Below, one piece after another: positions 1 through 7,499 of a DNA stretch of 64,000 bases. Position 1 is the first letter of the stretch. Each line of letters begins with the position of its first letter. The notes beneath the pieces are model-generated. The model was not told the origin of the DNA and made no database searches. It saw nothing but the letters and a program-made list of their open reading frames with translations. The position numbers and the translations under genes are program-made. The stretch comes from Profundicola chukchiensis (GTDB lineage Bacteria > Bacteroidota > Bacteroidia > Flavobacteriales > Weeksellaceae), in NCBI RefSeq assembly GCF_029664245.1, contig NZ_JANAIE010000001.1, positions 434,001 to 498,000 of the forward strand, given 5' to 3'.

Positions 1-163
1 CAGCGCTAAAAAAGTGGAAGCTCGTGAGGATTTGAAAGAGAATTTATTAAAAATGTTGAATCACAATGGTCCTTATTTACTGGAAGTCATGGTGGCAAAG
101 GAGGAAAACGTTTTCCCTATGATTTGCACTGGCGCTTCGGTTTCAGAAGTACGATTAAACTAA
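1..163 (+). CDS. ilvB: Acetolactate synthase large subunit, C-terminal end (partial)
   Basis: Only the last 54 codons are present. The frame enters at base 2 and stops at TAA 161-163. The tail reads like the C-terminal part of the ThDP-dependent acetolactate synthase large subunit (a GPYLLEV stretch, then ENVFPMI and a short basic end). The enzyme condenses two pyruvates, or pyruvate and 2-oxobutyrate, in the first committed step of valine, leucine and isoleucine synthesis. The regulatory subunit gene starts seven bases after the stop, so the two are surely co-transcribed. The catalytic domains lie upstream of the window. The call rests on the tail plus the ilvN-ilvC-ilvA context. Confidence 0.9.
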   Translation, partial: SAKKVEAREDLKENLLKMLNHNGPYLLEVMVAKEENVFPMICTGASVSEVRLN

Positions 164-169
164 TAAAAA

Positions 170-682
170 ATGGAAAAAACATATACTGTTTCGGTTTTTA
201 CAGAAAATAGCATTGGAATGATGAATCGTGTGACGATTGTTTTCACGCGTAGACATTTAAACATTGACAGTATTACGGCTTCTGAATCTGAAGTTCCTGG
301 CGTATTTCGCTACACAATTGTTTTAAGAACAACTCGCCAACAGGTAGATAAGGTGGTAGGTCAGCTGGAAAAAGTAATCGATGTAATCAAGGCTTTTGTT
401 CATGAAGAAAATGACATCGTTCATCAAGAAATTGCTTTGTATAAGATTAGGACAGAAACATTAACGAATGGCGATGTCGAAAAAGTGATTCGTGAACATC
501 ATGCGCGAGTGTTAACAGTTGATCCTCAATTTATGGTCATCGAAAAAACAGGACATGTTGAAGAAACGCAATTGCTTTTCGAAAAGCTCAGACCGTATGG
601 AGTGCTCGAATTCGCAAGATCTGGAAGGGTGGCAGTAACGAAACCGATGAAGGAGTTGAGTACGTACTTGGAGGAGATTTAA
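170..682 (+). CDS. ilvN: Acetolactate synthase small (regulatory) subunit
   Basis: 170 residues, a normal length for IlvN/IlvH. Residues 4-75 form an ACT domain with the family pattern FTENSIGMMNRVTIVF and RRHLNIDSI. The rest is the C-terminal domain that activates the catalytic subunit. In this family the ACT domain binds valine and mediates feedback inhibition. The gene lies between the ilvB end and ilvC on the same strand. The ATG at 170 follows an A-rich stretch with no Shine-Dalgarno sequence, as is usual in Bacteroidota. The 59-bp gap to ilvC holds two imperfect copies of ACGAATTAACAAAAA. Confidence 0.95.
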   Translation: MEKTYTVSVFTENSIGMMNRVTIVFTRRHLNIDSITASESEVPGVFRYTIVLRTTRQQVDKVVGQLEKVIDVIKAFVHEENDIVHQEIALYKIRTETLTNGDVEKVIREHHARVLTVDPQFMVIEKTGHVEETQLLFEKLRPYGVLEFARSGRVAVTKPMKELSTYLEEI

Positions 683-741
683 TTACGAATTAACAAAAAA
701 AAGAATTAACGAATTAACAAAAATAAATTAAACAATAAAAA

Positions 742-1785
742 ATGGCAACAATAAATTTTGGAGGCGTATTAGAAAACGTAGTAAAGCGCGATGAATTTCC
801 GTTGGGAAAAGCGCAAGAAGTATTAAAAAATGAAACCGTAGCTGTAATCGGTTATGGAGTTCAAGGACCTGGACAGGCGCTCAATTTAAGAGACAATGGT
901 GTGAATGTCATTGTGGGTCAACGCAAAGGAACTGGAAGTTGGAAAAAAGCTTTGGCAGATGGTTGGGAGGAAGGAAAAACACTTTTCGAAGTGGAGGAAG
1001 CTTGTGAAAAAGCAACTGTAGTGATGAATTTACTTTCTGATGCGGGTCAAATTCAAGCTTGGGAAGGAATGAAAAAACACTTAACCAAAGGGAAAACGCT
1101 TTATTTCTCTCATGGATTTGGAGTAACCTTCCACGAAAAAACAGGAATTGTTCCTCCTACGGATATCGATATTGTTTTAGTTGCACCGAAAGGCTCGGGA
1201 ACTTCGCTCAGAAGTTTATTCTTGAGTGGTCAAGGTTTGAACTCTAGTTATGCCGTTTTTCAAGACGCAACAGGAAAAGCAAAAGAACGCGCTTTGGCTT
1301 TGGGTATCGCCATTGGTTCGGGATATTTATTCGAAACAACGTTCCAAAAAGAAGTGTACAGTGATTTAACAGGAGAACGTGGTGTTTTAATGGGCGCTGT
1401 AGCAGGAATATTTGAAGCACAATTCAATGTTTTACGTCAACGTGGACATTCGCCAAGTGAAGCATTTAACGAAACTGTGGAAGAATTCACACAAAGTTTA
1501 ATGCCACTGATCGCGGAAAACGGAATGGATTGGATGTTTGCCAATTGTTCAACCACTGCACAACGTGGAGCATTGGATTGGAAAGGAAAATTCCGAGACG
1601 CAACAGAACCTGTTTTGAATGAACTATACGACAGTGTGGTTTCAGGAAAAGAAGCGGAAATCGTAATCGAAGCGAATAGTAAACCCGACTACCGAATGAA
1701 ATTAGAAGAAGAACTTAACGAAATGCACAACAGTGAATTATGGCAAACTGGATTGGAAGTACGAAAATTAAGACCCACGAAATAA
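742..1785 (+). CDS. ilvC: Ketol-acid reductoisomerase
   Basis: 347 residues, the length seen in Bacteroidota. The Rossmann fingerprint GYGVQGPGQALNLRDNG lies near residues 37-53, followed by VIVGQRKGTGSW, whose basic residues suit NADPH binding. The C-terminal metal and substrate region includes DLTGERGVLMGA and NGMDWMFANCSTTAQRGALDW. The enzyme isomerises and reduces 2-acetolactate or 2-aceto-2-hydroxybutyrate to the dihydroxy acid, using Mg2+ and NADPH. The TAA stop overlaps the ilvA start by one base (TAATG), which suggests translational coupling. The family is close to certain. Confidence 0.97.
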   Translation: MATINFGGVLENVVKRDEFPLGKAQEVLKNETVAVIGYGVQGPGQALNLRDNGVNVIVGQRKGTGSWKKALADGWEEGKTLFEVEEACEKATVVMNLLSDAGQIQAWEGMKKHLTKGKTLYFSHGFGVTFHEKTGIVPPTDIDIVLVAPKGSGTSLRSLFLSGQGLNSSYAVFQDATGKAKERALALGIAIGSGYLFETTFQKEVYSDLTGERGVLMGAVAGIFEAQFNVLRQRGHSPSEAFNETVEEFTQSLMPLIAENGMDWMFANCSTTAQRGALDWKGKFRDATEPVLNELYDSVVSGKEAEIVIEANSKPDYRMKLEEELNEMHNSELWQTGLEVRKLRPTK

Positions 1786-3029
1786 TGGAATTATTAGGTA
1801 AAGTTTACGAAGCCAGAGAACGTATAAAAAACGTTGCACTGCATACACCTTTGATGAAAAATGAAAACTTGAGCGAGGAATTCTTCGCTCAAGTTCACCT
1901 GAAACGGGAAGATTTACAACCTGTTCGTTCCTATAAATTAAGAGGGGCATACAACAAAATTGTTTCTCTAACTGACCAAGAAAAAACCAAAGGTGTTGTA
2001 TGCGCAAGTGCCGGAAATCATGCTCAAGGAGTTGCGTATGCCTGTTATAAATTAAACATCAAAGCAACGATTTTCATGCCGGTGACCACTCCTCCACAAA
2101 AGACAAAACAAGTCAAGCTCTTCGGAAAAGACAAAGTTGAAGTGATTTTAAAAGGCGACACTTTTGATGAAGCTTATGAAGAAGCCATGCTATTTTGCAA
2201 AGCATCCAAAGCAATTTTCATTCATCCCTTCGACGATGAAAAAGTCATGGCTGGACAAGGAACTATCGCTTTGGAATTATTGGAAGACAGCTCCTCTCCT
2301 ATTGATTATTTATTTGTTCCCATTGGTGGCGGTGGTTTAGCCGCTGGCGTAAGTTCGGTGTTTAAAAAACTGAGTCCGCATACGAAAATCATTGGTGTTG
2401 AACCTGAAGGTGCACCATCCATGAAGAATTCGATTCAAAAAGGAGTCAACACAACTTTAGAAGACATTGATAAATTTGTTGATGGCGCTTCGGTGAAGCG
2501 TGTGGGAGAAAAAACTTTTGAAATCTGCAAAAACAACTTGGAGGACATTATCCTTGTTCCCGAAGGTAAAATTTGTACCACGATTTTACGTTTGTACAAT
2601 GAAGAAGCCATTGTCGTAGAACCTGCTGGAGCATTAACCATTGCTGCACTCGACTTTTACAAAGATCAAATCAAAGGAAAAAACGTAGTTTGTGTGATAA
2701 GTGGCAGCAACAACGACATCACCCGTACGGAAGAAATCAAGGAACGTTCTTTATTGTATGAAGGATTGAAGCATTATTTCCTCTTGAATTTCCCCCAACG
2801 TCCGGGAGCATTAAAGGAATTCGTCAACGATATTTTAGGTCCAAACGACGACATCGCTTATTTCCAATATTCAAAAAAGAACAACCGAGAAACCGGTCCT
2901 GTGGTGGTTGGAATTGAGTTGCAAAACAAAGCCGATTTATCTGGAATTGAAGCCAATTTAAAGGCCAAAAAATTTACCTATCAGTATTTGAATGGGAATA
3001 GGGATTTGTTTACGCATTTGATTGGTTAA
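1785..3029 (+). CDS. ilvA: Threonine ammonia-lyase (threonine dehydratase)
   Basis: 414 residues from the ATG at 1785, chosen over an upstream in-frame start at 1740 because it forms a TAATG overlap with the ilvC stop. It is a PLP fold type II enzyme: the Schiff-base lysine is in SYKLRGA (Lys51), followed by ASAGNHAQGVA and the phosphate-binding loop VPIGGGGLAAG. The last 85 residues look like the short ACT-like regulatory domain (HYFLLNFPQRPGALKEF). It deaminates threonine to 2-oxobutyrate, the isoleucine-specific input to the enzymes encoded just upstream. It ends the ilv operon, and the recombinase remnant starts ten bases later. Confidence 0.95.
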   Translation: MELLGKVYEARERIKNVALHTPLMKNENLSEEFFAQVHLKREDLQPVRSYKLRGAYNKIVSLTDQEKTKGVVCASAGNHAQGVAYACYKLNIKATIFMPVTTPPQKTKQVKLFGKDKVEVILKGDTFDEAYEEAMLFCKASKAIFIHPFDDEKVMAGQGTIALELLEDSSSPIDYLFVPIGGGGLAAGVSSVFKKLSPHTKIIGVEPEGAPSMKNSIQKGVNTTLEDIDKFVDGASVKRVGEKTFEICKNNLEDIILVPEGKICTTILRLYNEEAIVVEPAGALTIAALDFYKDQIKGKNVVCVISGSNNDITRTEEIKERSLLYEGLKHYFLLNFPQRPGALKEFVNDILGPNDDIAYFQYSKKNNRETGPVVVGIELQNKADLSGIEANLKAKKFTYQYLNGNRDLFTHLIG

Positions 3030-3038
3030 TCATTAAAA

Positions 3039-3405
3039 CATAAAAGGAAAGACAGCAAGGATAGATATTCTCTTTGGTTGGTGAAATTACTTAATGATTT
3101 GAGAGCATTTAATTTAACCTACAAACCGACAATCTGTTTATTTGAAGGAATAAATAGTCAACAATACAATGCCAGTAGTGTATTTAGAATTGAGAGAAAT
3201 ATGGGTAAAAAGCTGGTATAAAGTGTAAGGTTTCTCCAGATACTTTGAGACATAGTCTTGATACGCACTTAATGCAGTAAGGTGCAATCAATATATATAG
3301 AGCGCATTAGGGCACTACAGTAGCAAAACAACCGAAGTTTCTACTAAAGTATTAAGTATTAGCAACAAAACCTTAAAAAGTCGATAGGATAATTTAGTTG
3401 AAAAT
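3039..3405 (+). pseudogene. Decayed tyrosine recombinase (integron/XerC-type), C-terminal remnant
   Basis: Pieces of one recombinase are readable in shifting frames: HKRKDSKDRYSLW at 3039; LFEGINSQQYNASSVFRI further on; KVSPDTLRHSLDTHLMQ after a stop and frameshift; then SALGHYSSKTTEVSTKVLS from 3301, with SNKTLKS and DNLV after it. These match, in order, the beta-strand region, box II (RHxxR region), the LGH motif and the TTEIYTKV nucleophile box of flavobacterial integrases. The codon where the nucleophilic Tyr is expected is TCT (Ser) at 3340-3342. With at least three stops or shifts and no N-terminal half, it cannot be active. It sits on the cassette strand just before the attC-like array. 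Confidence 0.85.
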
Positions 3406-3505
3406 TCTATATTTGGTGAAGCGAAGAACTAGTGGTTTTGTCGTACAAGGTGAATATAATAGCCATAATTCCATTAAAACTTCGTTTATAACTATGTTAG
3501 CCACC
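3406..3505 (+). other. Possible primary attachment region (attI-like) ending in the first cassette junction
   Basis: About 90 bp without coding potential separate the recombinase remnant from the first array gene, ending ...ACTATG/TTAGCCACC. The bases TTAGCCACC (3497-3505) are the exact reverse complement of GGTGGCTAA at 4112-4120, so G3496/T3497 is the likely recombination point. Position after an integrase gene fits an attI site. The attI assignment itself is inference from position; no binding repeats were recognised. Confidence 0.35.
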
Positions 3506-3507
3506 AT

Positions 3508-4101
3508 TTGAAAAAAACAACATTCTACATATCATTCATAATTCTGATTTTGAATTTCAGTTGTAAAACGGACAACAAGCTCGATTTGAAAAAATTAGAG
3601 AAATTGGACGCTCAAAAAACGACGGAATTAATAACGCAGATTTTAAAAGAAGAAAGCAAGGGATATTTAATGTCAAGTTGTATTACAGAAAAACCAAGAG
3701 CAGTTTCGCATCCAATGGTTTCGGATTTTAATGACTATGTCAAGGATAATTTGAATATAAAAGATACCATCCATTTAAAATTTCAATCAAGACTATACAA
3801 GAATTTTAAAATCACAGCGGATTTAGTTCCTAACAAAAATATTTTAACCCAAAAACAATTTGAGGAATTTGAACAAAAGTCGGAAAATGGTGGATTTCGA
3901 TTTTGGGATTGGCTTGACACGAATTGTGACAATGGATATTGCTCAATAAGCAAACCAATATTTAATGAAACATTCGATTTAGCATATGTGCAAATCGGAA
4001 CTGTTTGCGGAGGATTATGTGGTGGCGGAGAAGAAAGAATTTACGAACTTGTCAACGGAAAATGGATTGAAAAAGAAAGCCTCGGAAGTTGGGTAAGCTG
4101 A
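3508..4101 (+). CDS. Predicted lipoprotein, first cassette gene
   Basis: 197 residues from a TTG at 3508, eleven bases inside the predicted cassette boundary. A 20-residue signal sequence ends in a lipobox (LNFSC), so the mature protein is predicted to be a membrane lipoprotein. The C-terminal third is rich in Cys and Gly (TVCGGLCGGGEERIYEL). A fold with that end (periplasmic, unknown function) recurs, as I recall, among small flavobacterial proteins. No enzyme motif is visible. The TTG start and missing ribosome site suggest expression from a promoter outside the cassette, as in integrons. Function unknown. Confidence 0.7.
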   Translation: MKKTTFYISFIILILNFSCKTDNKLDLKKLEKLDAQKTTELITQILKEESKGYLMSSCITEKPRAVSHPMVSDFNDYVKDNLNIKDTIHLKFQSRLYKNFKITADLVPNKNILTQKQFEEFEQKSENGGFRFWDWLDTNCDNGYCSISKPIFNETFDLAYVQIGTVCGGLCGGGEERIYELVNGKWIEKESLGSWVS

Positions 4102-4111
4102 ACGAAAAAAC

Positions 4112-4250
4112 GGTGGCTAACAATGTGTATAAGCAATGGCTTGTTCTCGCCTACTTGGAAAATCCTGCGGATTTTCCAATGTTACGTGAGTGTTTGCAAT
4201 TGTCCGTGACGAACCACGCCACTGCTCATACACGAAACGTTACCCAACAT
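4112..4250 (+). repeat. attC-like imperfect inverted repeat, site A
   Basis: The left end GGTGGCTAAC (4112-4121) is followed by GTGTATAAGCAATGGC (4125-4140). The right end has GCCACTGCTCATACAC (4218-4233), its reverse complement at 14 of 16 positions, then GAAACG/TTACCC. Between them is a perfect hairpin, TTGGAAAATCC TGC GGATTTTCCAA at 4155-4179. Cutting at G4239/T4240 and closing on T3497 would restore the outer arm GGTGGCTAAC...GTTAGCCACC. This is the arrangement expected of an integron cassette recombination site, although the core triplet differs from the textbook GTTRRRY. Confidence 0.65.
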
Positions 4251-4268
4251 TAAAAAAAAGAACAAACT

Positions 4269-4878
4269 ATGAAAGCATTTTTTTTTCATTGTCCTAATCA
4301 CAGGACTGCTATTTAGTCAAAATTTATTTGCAGATTCACCTTTGACTTCAACTAATATTAGCGAAGCTTATAAAGATTCAGAGATTATCCAGTTAGCTTC
4401 TAAAACTGGAGGCAGTTTAACAATTGAACTGATGAATTACTTAACTGATACCAAAAACCCAATTGAAATGAAAATAGCTTTAATAAATGCGCTAGGCTGG
4501 GATATTGATGGAAAAAACAATTCAACCCAATTTTATGAATATTTAAAAGTAAAAAACAATCTAAAAGATATAAATGAAGCTAGTGCTGAAATCCTAATTT
4601 GTTATGCATATTTAAAAGCAATGGACAATTACTTTGATGTCGATGATGCCATAAAATATGCACAAAAAGCAAAATCAAAAAATTATAAGAATAGTTATAC
4701 AATAAACATAATTTGCGTTCTTATAGAAGACCAAAAAGCAATGGATTCTGATTGGTGTGAAGTTTATAAATTAACAAATAACGTTCGAGTAAATAATTTG
4801 CTCAATAAAGATATGAAAGAAGATGCAATAAATATTATTTTTGGATATATGGATTTATACAAAGATAATTGTAAATAA
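4269..4878 (+). pseudogene. Secreted protein gene with a +1 frameshift in a poly-T tract
   Basis: The ATG at 4269 opens a signal peptide that shifts frame after a run of nine T (4278-4286). With eight T it would read MKAFFFIVLITGLLFS, then QNLFADSPLTS, and continue into the long frame ending at 4878, about 202 residues. As written, the ATG frame stops after 15 codons. The rest is helical and TPR-like (AEILICYAYLKAMDNYFDVDDAIKYAQKAKSKNYKNS in part), lacks enzyme motifs, and would be exported. This could be a real mutation, slipped-strand phase variation or a homopolymer sequencing error. Translation from an internal start near 4342 would give a cytoplasmic product without export signal. Confidence 0.7.
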
Positions 4879-5043
4879 TAACGTTTTCTAACACTTTGTA
4901 TTAATAGTGATAGAAATAGCGCTAAATATCAAGGGGTCTAAGCTACTCAAATTACATAACGGTTTAGTAGGGAAGCGCCACACAATCTGCAACCAAATAT
5001 AAAATATATCGTAAGCTGTATGCTTCAGAAAAAACAATAACGA
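4879..5043. other. Spacer between cassette genes, possible worn attC-like site
   Basis: No gene is evident on either strand. It begins ACGTTTTCTAACACTTTGTATTAATAG, which resembles the left ends of the other spacers only loosely, and holds a short stem CTACT...AGTAG (about 4941-4972). No convincing right end with CATACAC is present. I see nothing more than a possible degenerate site. Confidence 0.25.
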
Positions 5044-5586
5044 ATGAAACTGTCCGAAAAGAATAAACATATTTTAAAAACATTACTTGTTCTTTCATCA
5101 TCAAGTATTTATTTCTTTTTGGCTTATATTGGTTATGAAAATTCACATATAAATTTAAACCAAATAGATTCCGAAATTGGAATTGTTGATGAAGTTGGAA
5201 TAACTCAAAGAATCGGAACTAAAGGTGAAAGATCAAAAGTATTTTTCATACAATTAGATAATATTGAAAAAAAACTTGGTGTATATAGAAAGTCAAAAAA
5301 TTACTCCGAATTAATTAATAATATCAAACCAGAAGATGAAATTAAAGTTTATTACAAAGCAAAAAGTAACAAAAGAGAAAATGTAAATCTTGATCTGGTC
5401 CAAATTGAAAAAAACGGAAAAATAATATTACCAAAAAATGAATTTGAGAATAAACAAAGTTTTCTAATTTACATTGGATTATTTTTTGGTATCGGAACGA
5501 TAATTTTTTCGTATTTGTATTACTTTAATTCGCAACCTCGCCAAGCGCCGGAACGTAACCAATTTGAGAAACTAAATGAGTCCTGA
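5044..5586 (+). CDS. Membrane protein with extracytoplasmic domain, DUF3592-like
   Basis: 180 residues with a membrane segment at about 10-28, a beta-rich soluble region of some 100 residues, and a second membrane segment at about 140-160. The soluble part has an alternating charged pattern with EDEIKVYYKAKSNKRE, loosely like the DUF3592 architecture (two helices flanking a small beta domain). That resemblance is from memory. The ATG at 5044 has no Shine-Dalgarno. The last 11 bases overlap the next gene (ATGAGTCCTGA), so the two were probably mobilised together as a two-gene unit. Function unknown. Confidence 0.65.
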   Translation: MKLSEKNKHILKTLLVLSSSSIYFFLAYIGYENSHINLNQIDSEIGIVDEVGITQRIGTKGERSKVFFIQLDNIEKKLGVYRKSKNYSELINNIKPEDEIKVYYKAKSNKRENVNLDLVQIEKNGKIILPKNEFENKQSFLIYIGLFFGIGTIIFSYLYYFNSQPRQAPERNQFEKLNES

Positions 5587-6043
5587 AGTACCAATCATAG
5601 TCATTATAATAGCAACTCCTACATTTTTTATTTTACGTTTGATATTAAAGCGATTTATAAAAAATAAGAAAACCAGAAATTGGACTTCAATTTTCGGAAC
5701 AATAATTATTGCACCGATATTATACATCGGACTTGTAATGGCTTTCTTTAGTTATTTATTTTACGAACCTCAATATGATTTTGAAAAAGATAGGTGGTTT
5801 GCTGACAAAAACACAAGATTTGAAATGCGAGACGATTTAGTAAATAGTGGAATTTTAAAAGGAAAATCTAAAAGTGAAGTTATTGAACTGATTGGAAATT
5901 CGGAAAGCGCTGATTCAACTGATATTTGGACTTATGACTTGGGAACATCTGGAGCTGGATTTGGTTGGCAATTTAATAGTTTGATATTAACCTTTGAAAA
6001 CAGAAAAGTTTCTGACGTTAAAAAACAAGAAATAGTTGATTAA
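5576..6043 (+). CDS. Membrane-anchored protein with BamE/SmpA-like C-terminal domain
   Basis: 155 residues. Two N-terminal membrane segments (about 5-22 and 38-62) precede a soluble tail with GILKGKSKSEVIELIGNSE and a WTYDLG strand. The helix-helix-strand pattern, with LKGKSKSEVIELIG as its signature, is typical of the small SmpA/OmlA (BamE-like) fold. Here it hangs from a membrane anchor rather than a lipobox, so a role in outer-membrane assembly should not be assumed. It overlaps the upstream gene by 11 bases and is followed seven bases later by attC-like site C. Confidence 0.65.
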   Translation: MSPEVPIIVIIIATPTFFILRLILKRFIKNKKTRNWTSIFGTIIIAPILYIGLVMAFFSYLFYEPQYDFEKDRWFADKNTRFEMRDDLVNSGILKGKSKSEVIELIGNSESADSTDIWTYDLGTSGAGFGWQFNSLILTFENRKVSDVKKQEIVD

Positions 6044-6049
6044 AAAACT

Positions 6050-6226
6050 GATTACAACACCTTGTATAAATAATGGCTGGTTCTCGCCTACTTGCGAATC
6101 CCGAAAGCTTTCGGGACGCAGATTTTTGCTGCGCACAGTTCGCACTTCGTGCTCGTGTCTATTCGGTTTTTATTTACTAAATTAGGTGCTTAAACACGCC
6201 TCTTCCCATACACGAAGCCTGGATAC
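6050..6226 (+). repeat. attC-like imperfect inverted repeat, site C
   Basis: The left part CTTGTATAAATAATGGC (6061-6077), followed by TTCTCGCCTACTTG, is nearly identical to the left part of site A. The right part is GCCTCTTCCCATACACGAAG (6199-6217). The left and right parts are complementary around GTAT...ATGGC. The interior holds perfect short hairpins, including CCCGAAAGCTTTCGGG (6100-6115), GCAG...CTGC and CACTTCGTG. The terminal core triplet is not recognisable (CCTGGATAC), so this copy is probably worn. Confidence 0.5.
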
Positions 6227-6261
6227 AAAAACACGAAATCAAAAATTCACAATAGAGAATA

Positions 6262-6627
6262 ATGAAAAAATTCATCGGAATTTTAATTTTTACCTTGATT
6301 TTAACTTCTTGTAGCGATAAAGTTGTTGCGGTCTTTGAAATTATGAACAACACGGAATTTAATATAGATTCTCTGAAAATAGAACCAAACATTAGTGATG
6401 TAGGAAAATACATTTCACTAAAAAAAGGAGAAAAAGCCGTATATAAATCTGATATGACGACTATCGCAAAAACTGACGGAGCTTACCAAATATCATTTTT
6501 AGTAAACGGAATCAATAAAACGCAAGTTTTTGGTTATTATACAAATGGATATCCTTTAGAAAGGATAACGAAAATAAATATCGAAAAGGACACGATACTG
6601 ATTGACCAAGTTTTTGAAAAAGATTAA
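6262..6627 (+). CDS. Small predicted lipoprotein
   Basis: 121 residues with a short signal sequence ending in a lipobox (LILTSC, Cys at 17). The mature part is a compact beta-rich domain of about 100 residues with no catalytic motif. It starts at ATG 6262 about 20 bases after site C and ends before another candidate attC-like spacer, so it fits a one-gene cassette. It was not recognised as any named family. The lipoprotein call is secure; the function is unknown. Confidence 0.7.
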   Translation: MKKFIGILIFTLILTSCSDKVVAVFEIMNNTEFNIDSLKIEPNISDVGKYISLKKGEKAVYKSDMTTIAKTDGAYQISFLVNGINKTQVFGYYTNGYPLERITKINIEKDTILIDQVFEKD

Positions 6628-6639
6628 AAACCAATGCAC

Positions 6640-6808
6640 AACAAAGAACTCTACTATAAACTAAACATTTTCTTCATAAAATTTTGACAAAACTTTCTTG
6701 GCTTTGCTTATCTGGAAAAACCTATTTGATTTCCTAGAGGAGTTTTGTACTTTTAATGGTTCGAGCCGAAACATATAATAATTCATACACATAACGTTAG
6801 CGACAAGC
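6640..6808 (+). repeat. attC-like spacer, site D (right end clear, left end weak)
   Basis: The right end CATACACATAACG/TTAGCGACAAGC (cut after G6796) repeats the right-end pattern CATACAC-N-AACG/TTA of site A. Inside, ACAAAACT (near 6688) and AGTTTTGT (near 6741) form an 8-bp stem. The left end is poorly conserved, and no complement of TTAGCGAC is evident at the end of the following unit. The site is inferred from the shared right end and its position between two cassette-like genes. Confidence 0.4.
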
Positions 6809-6812
6809 TAAA

Positions 6813-7355
6813 ATGACGGACGAACAGATAAAATATTCGATTGAAACAGGTGAAATGAAACTTGAAAATTGGGACAAATTCACCCATTATGGAATAGTCT
6901 GTTTTCTATTCTTCATTCCAGCTTTGTTCATCTTCTTTCATGTACGAGACTATTTTCAAGGGATACCGAGACCTTTTCGAGATGCAGAAATATGGTTTAT
7001 AATTGTTACATCAATACTTGGACTTTTGTTTTATCGACTTCAAAGGAATCGATTAAAATTCAAATCAATTGTTACTAAATTGACTCGTGAAGAAATCGAC
7101 CCAATAATTGAGAAAGTCGCTAACGAACTTGAATGGACTCCATATGTAGTAGACAAAAAGATCATTATCGCTAAGACCCACCCAAGTTTCTTTTCAGGAA
7201 GTTGGGGCGAACAAATAACAATCTTGTTCGATAAGGATAAAATCTTGGTTAATAGTATTTGTGACCCAGACAAGAGAAGTTCTGTAGTATCAATGGGACG
7301 TAACAAACAGAATATGAATAGAATAATTGAAGAAATAAAAAAAGCCAGTAACTAA
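6813..7355 (+). CDS. Conserved hypothetical membrane protein
   Basis: 180 residues starting 16 bases inside the predicted cassette boundary. Two membrane helices lie at about 27-48 and 62-78, followed by a cytoplasmic domain of about 95 residues containing FFSGSWGEQITILFDKDKILVNSICDP. As I recall, the same two-helix-plus-domain protein is common in Flavobacteriia, often near other small mobile genes. No catalytic motif is apparent. The reading frame is intact, and the conserved C-terminal part argues that it was functional when acquired. Confidence 0.7.
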   Translation: MTDEQIKYSIETGEMKLENWDKFTHYGIVCFLFFIPALFIFFHVRDYFQGIPRPFRDAEIWFIIVTSILGLLFYRLQRNRLKFKSIVTKLTREEIDPIIEKVANELEWTPYVVDKKIIIAKTHPSFFSGSWGEQITILFDKDKILVNSICDPDKRSSVVSMGRNKQNMNRIIEEIKKASN

Positions 7356-7391
7356 TATCGGATATAGCAAATGCGGATTTGCTGCTTAAAA
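7356..7391 (+). repeat. Left half of an attC-like site (truncated)
   Basis: The bases TCGGATATAGCAAATGCGG are followed by ATTTGCTGC. This is the left-arm pattern seen at 9133 (GGATATAAGCAAAGGTTTGCT), but no matching right arm follows. The sequence passes directly into a short reading frame, so the site seems to have been cut by a deletion or insertion. Confidence 0.35.
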
Positions 7392-7499
7392 ATGAGGAAA
7401 TTAGAACTAAACAAAATCACGGTAGGAGGACTAGAAAGAGATTTCAAAATCCCAAACTTTGAGTACCCAAACCATTGTATTAAAAGAACCAAAACCTGA
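7392..7499 (+). CDS. Mini-ORF with RiPP-leader-like N-terminus, probably a gene fragment
   Basis: 35 codons from ATG 7392 to TGA 7497-7499. The first 14 residues, MRKLELNKITVGGL, resemble the start of Bacteroidota class I lanthipeptide or GG-type natural product leaders (pattern K-L-x-L-N-K-x-T-V). No GG cleavage motif or Cys-rich core follows, because the frame runs into the duplicated segment that begins at 7464. It looks like a leader fragment joined to unrelated DNA. No modification enzyme gene is nearby. Whether it is expressed is unknown. Confidence 0.25.
   Translation: MRKLELNKITVGGLERDFKIPNFEYPNHCIKRTKT

Noticed and set aside
1740-1784. Upstream in-frame start for ilvA
   Set aside because: It would overlap the ilvC coding end by 46 bases; the TAATG start at 1785 matches family length.
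4888-5146. Two overlapping 60-codon minus-strand frames
   Set aside because: They cover a spacer and the start of a plus-strand membrane gene and have no protein pattern; they are shadows.
6177-6413. Minus-strand 78-codon frame over attC-like site C and the lipoprotein start
   Set aside because: It is antisense to a lipoprotein gene with a clear signal sequence and has no family pattern.
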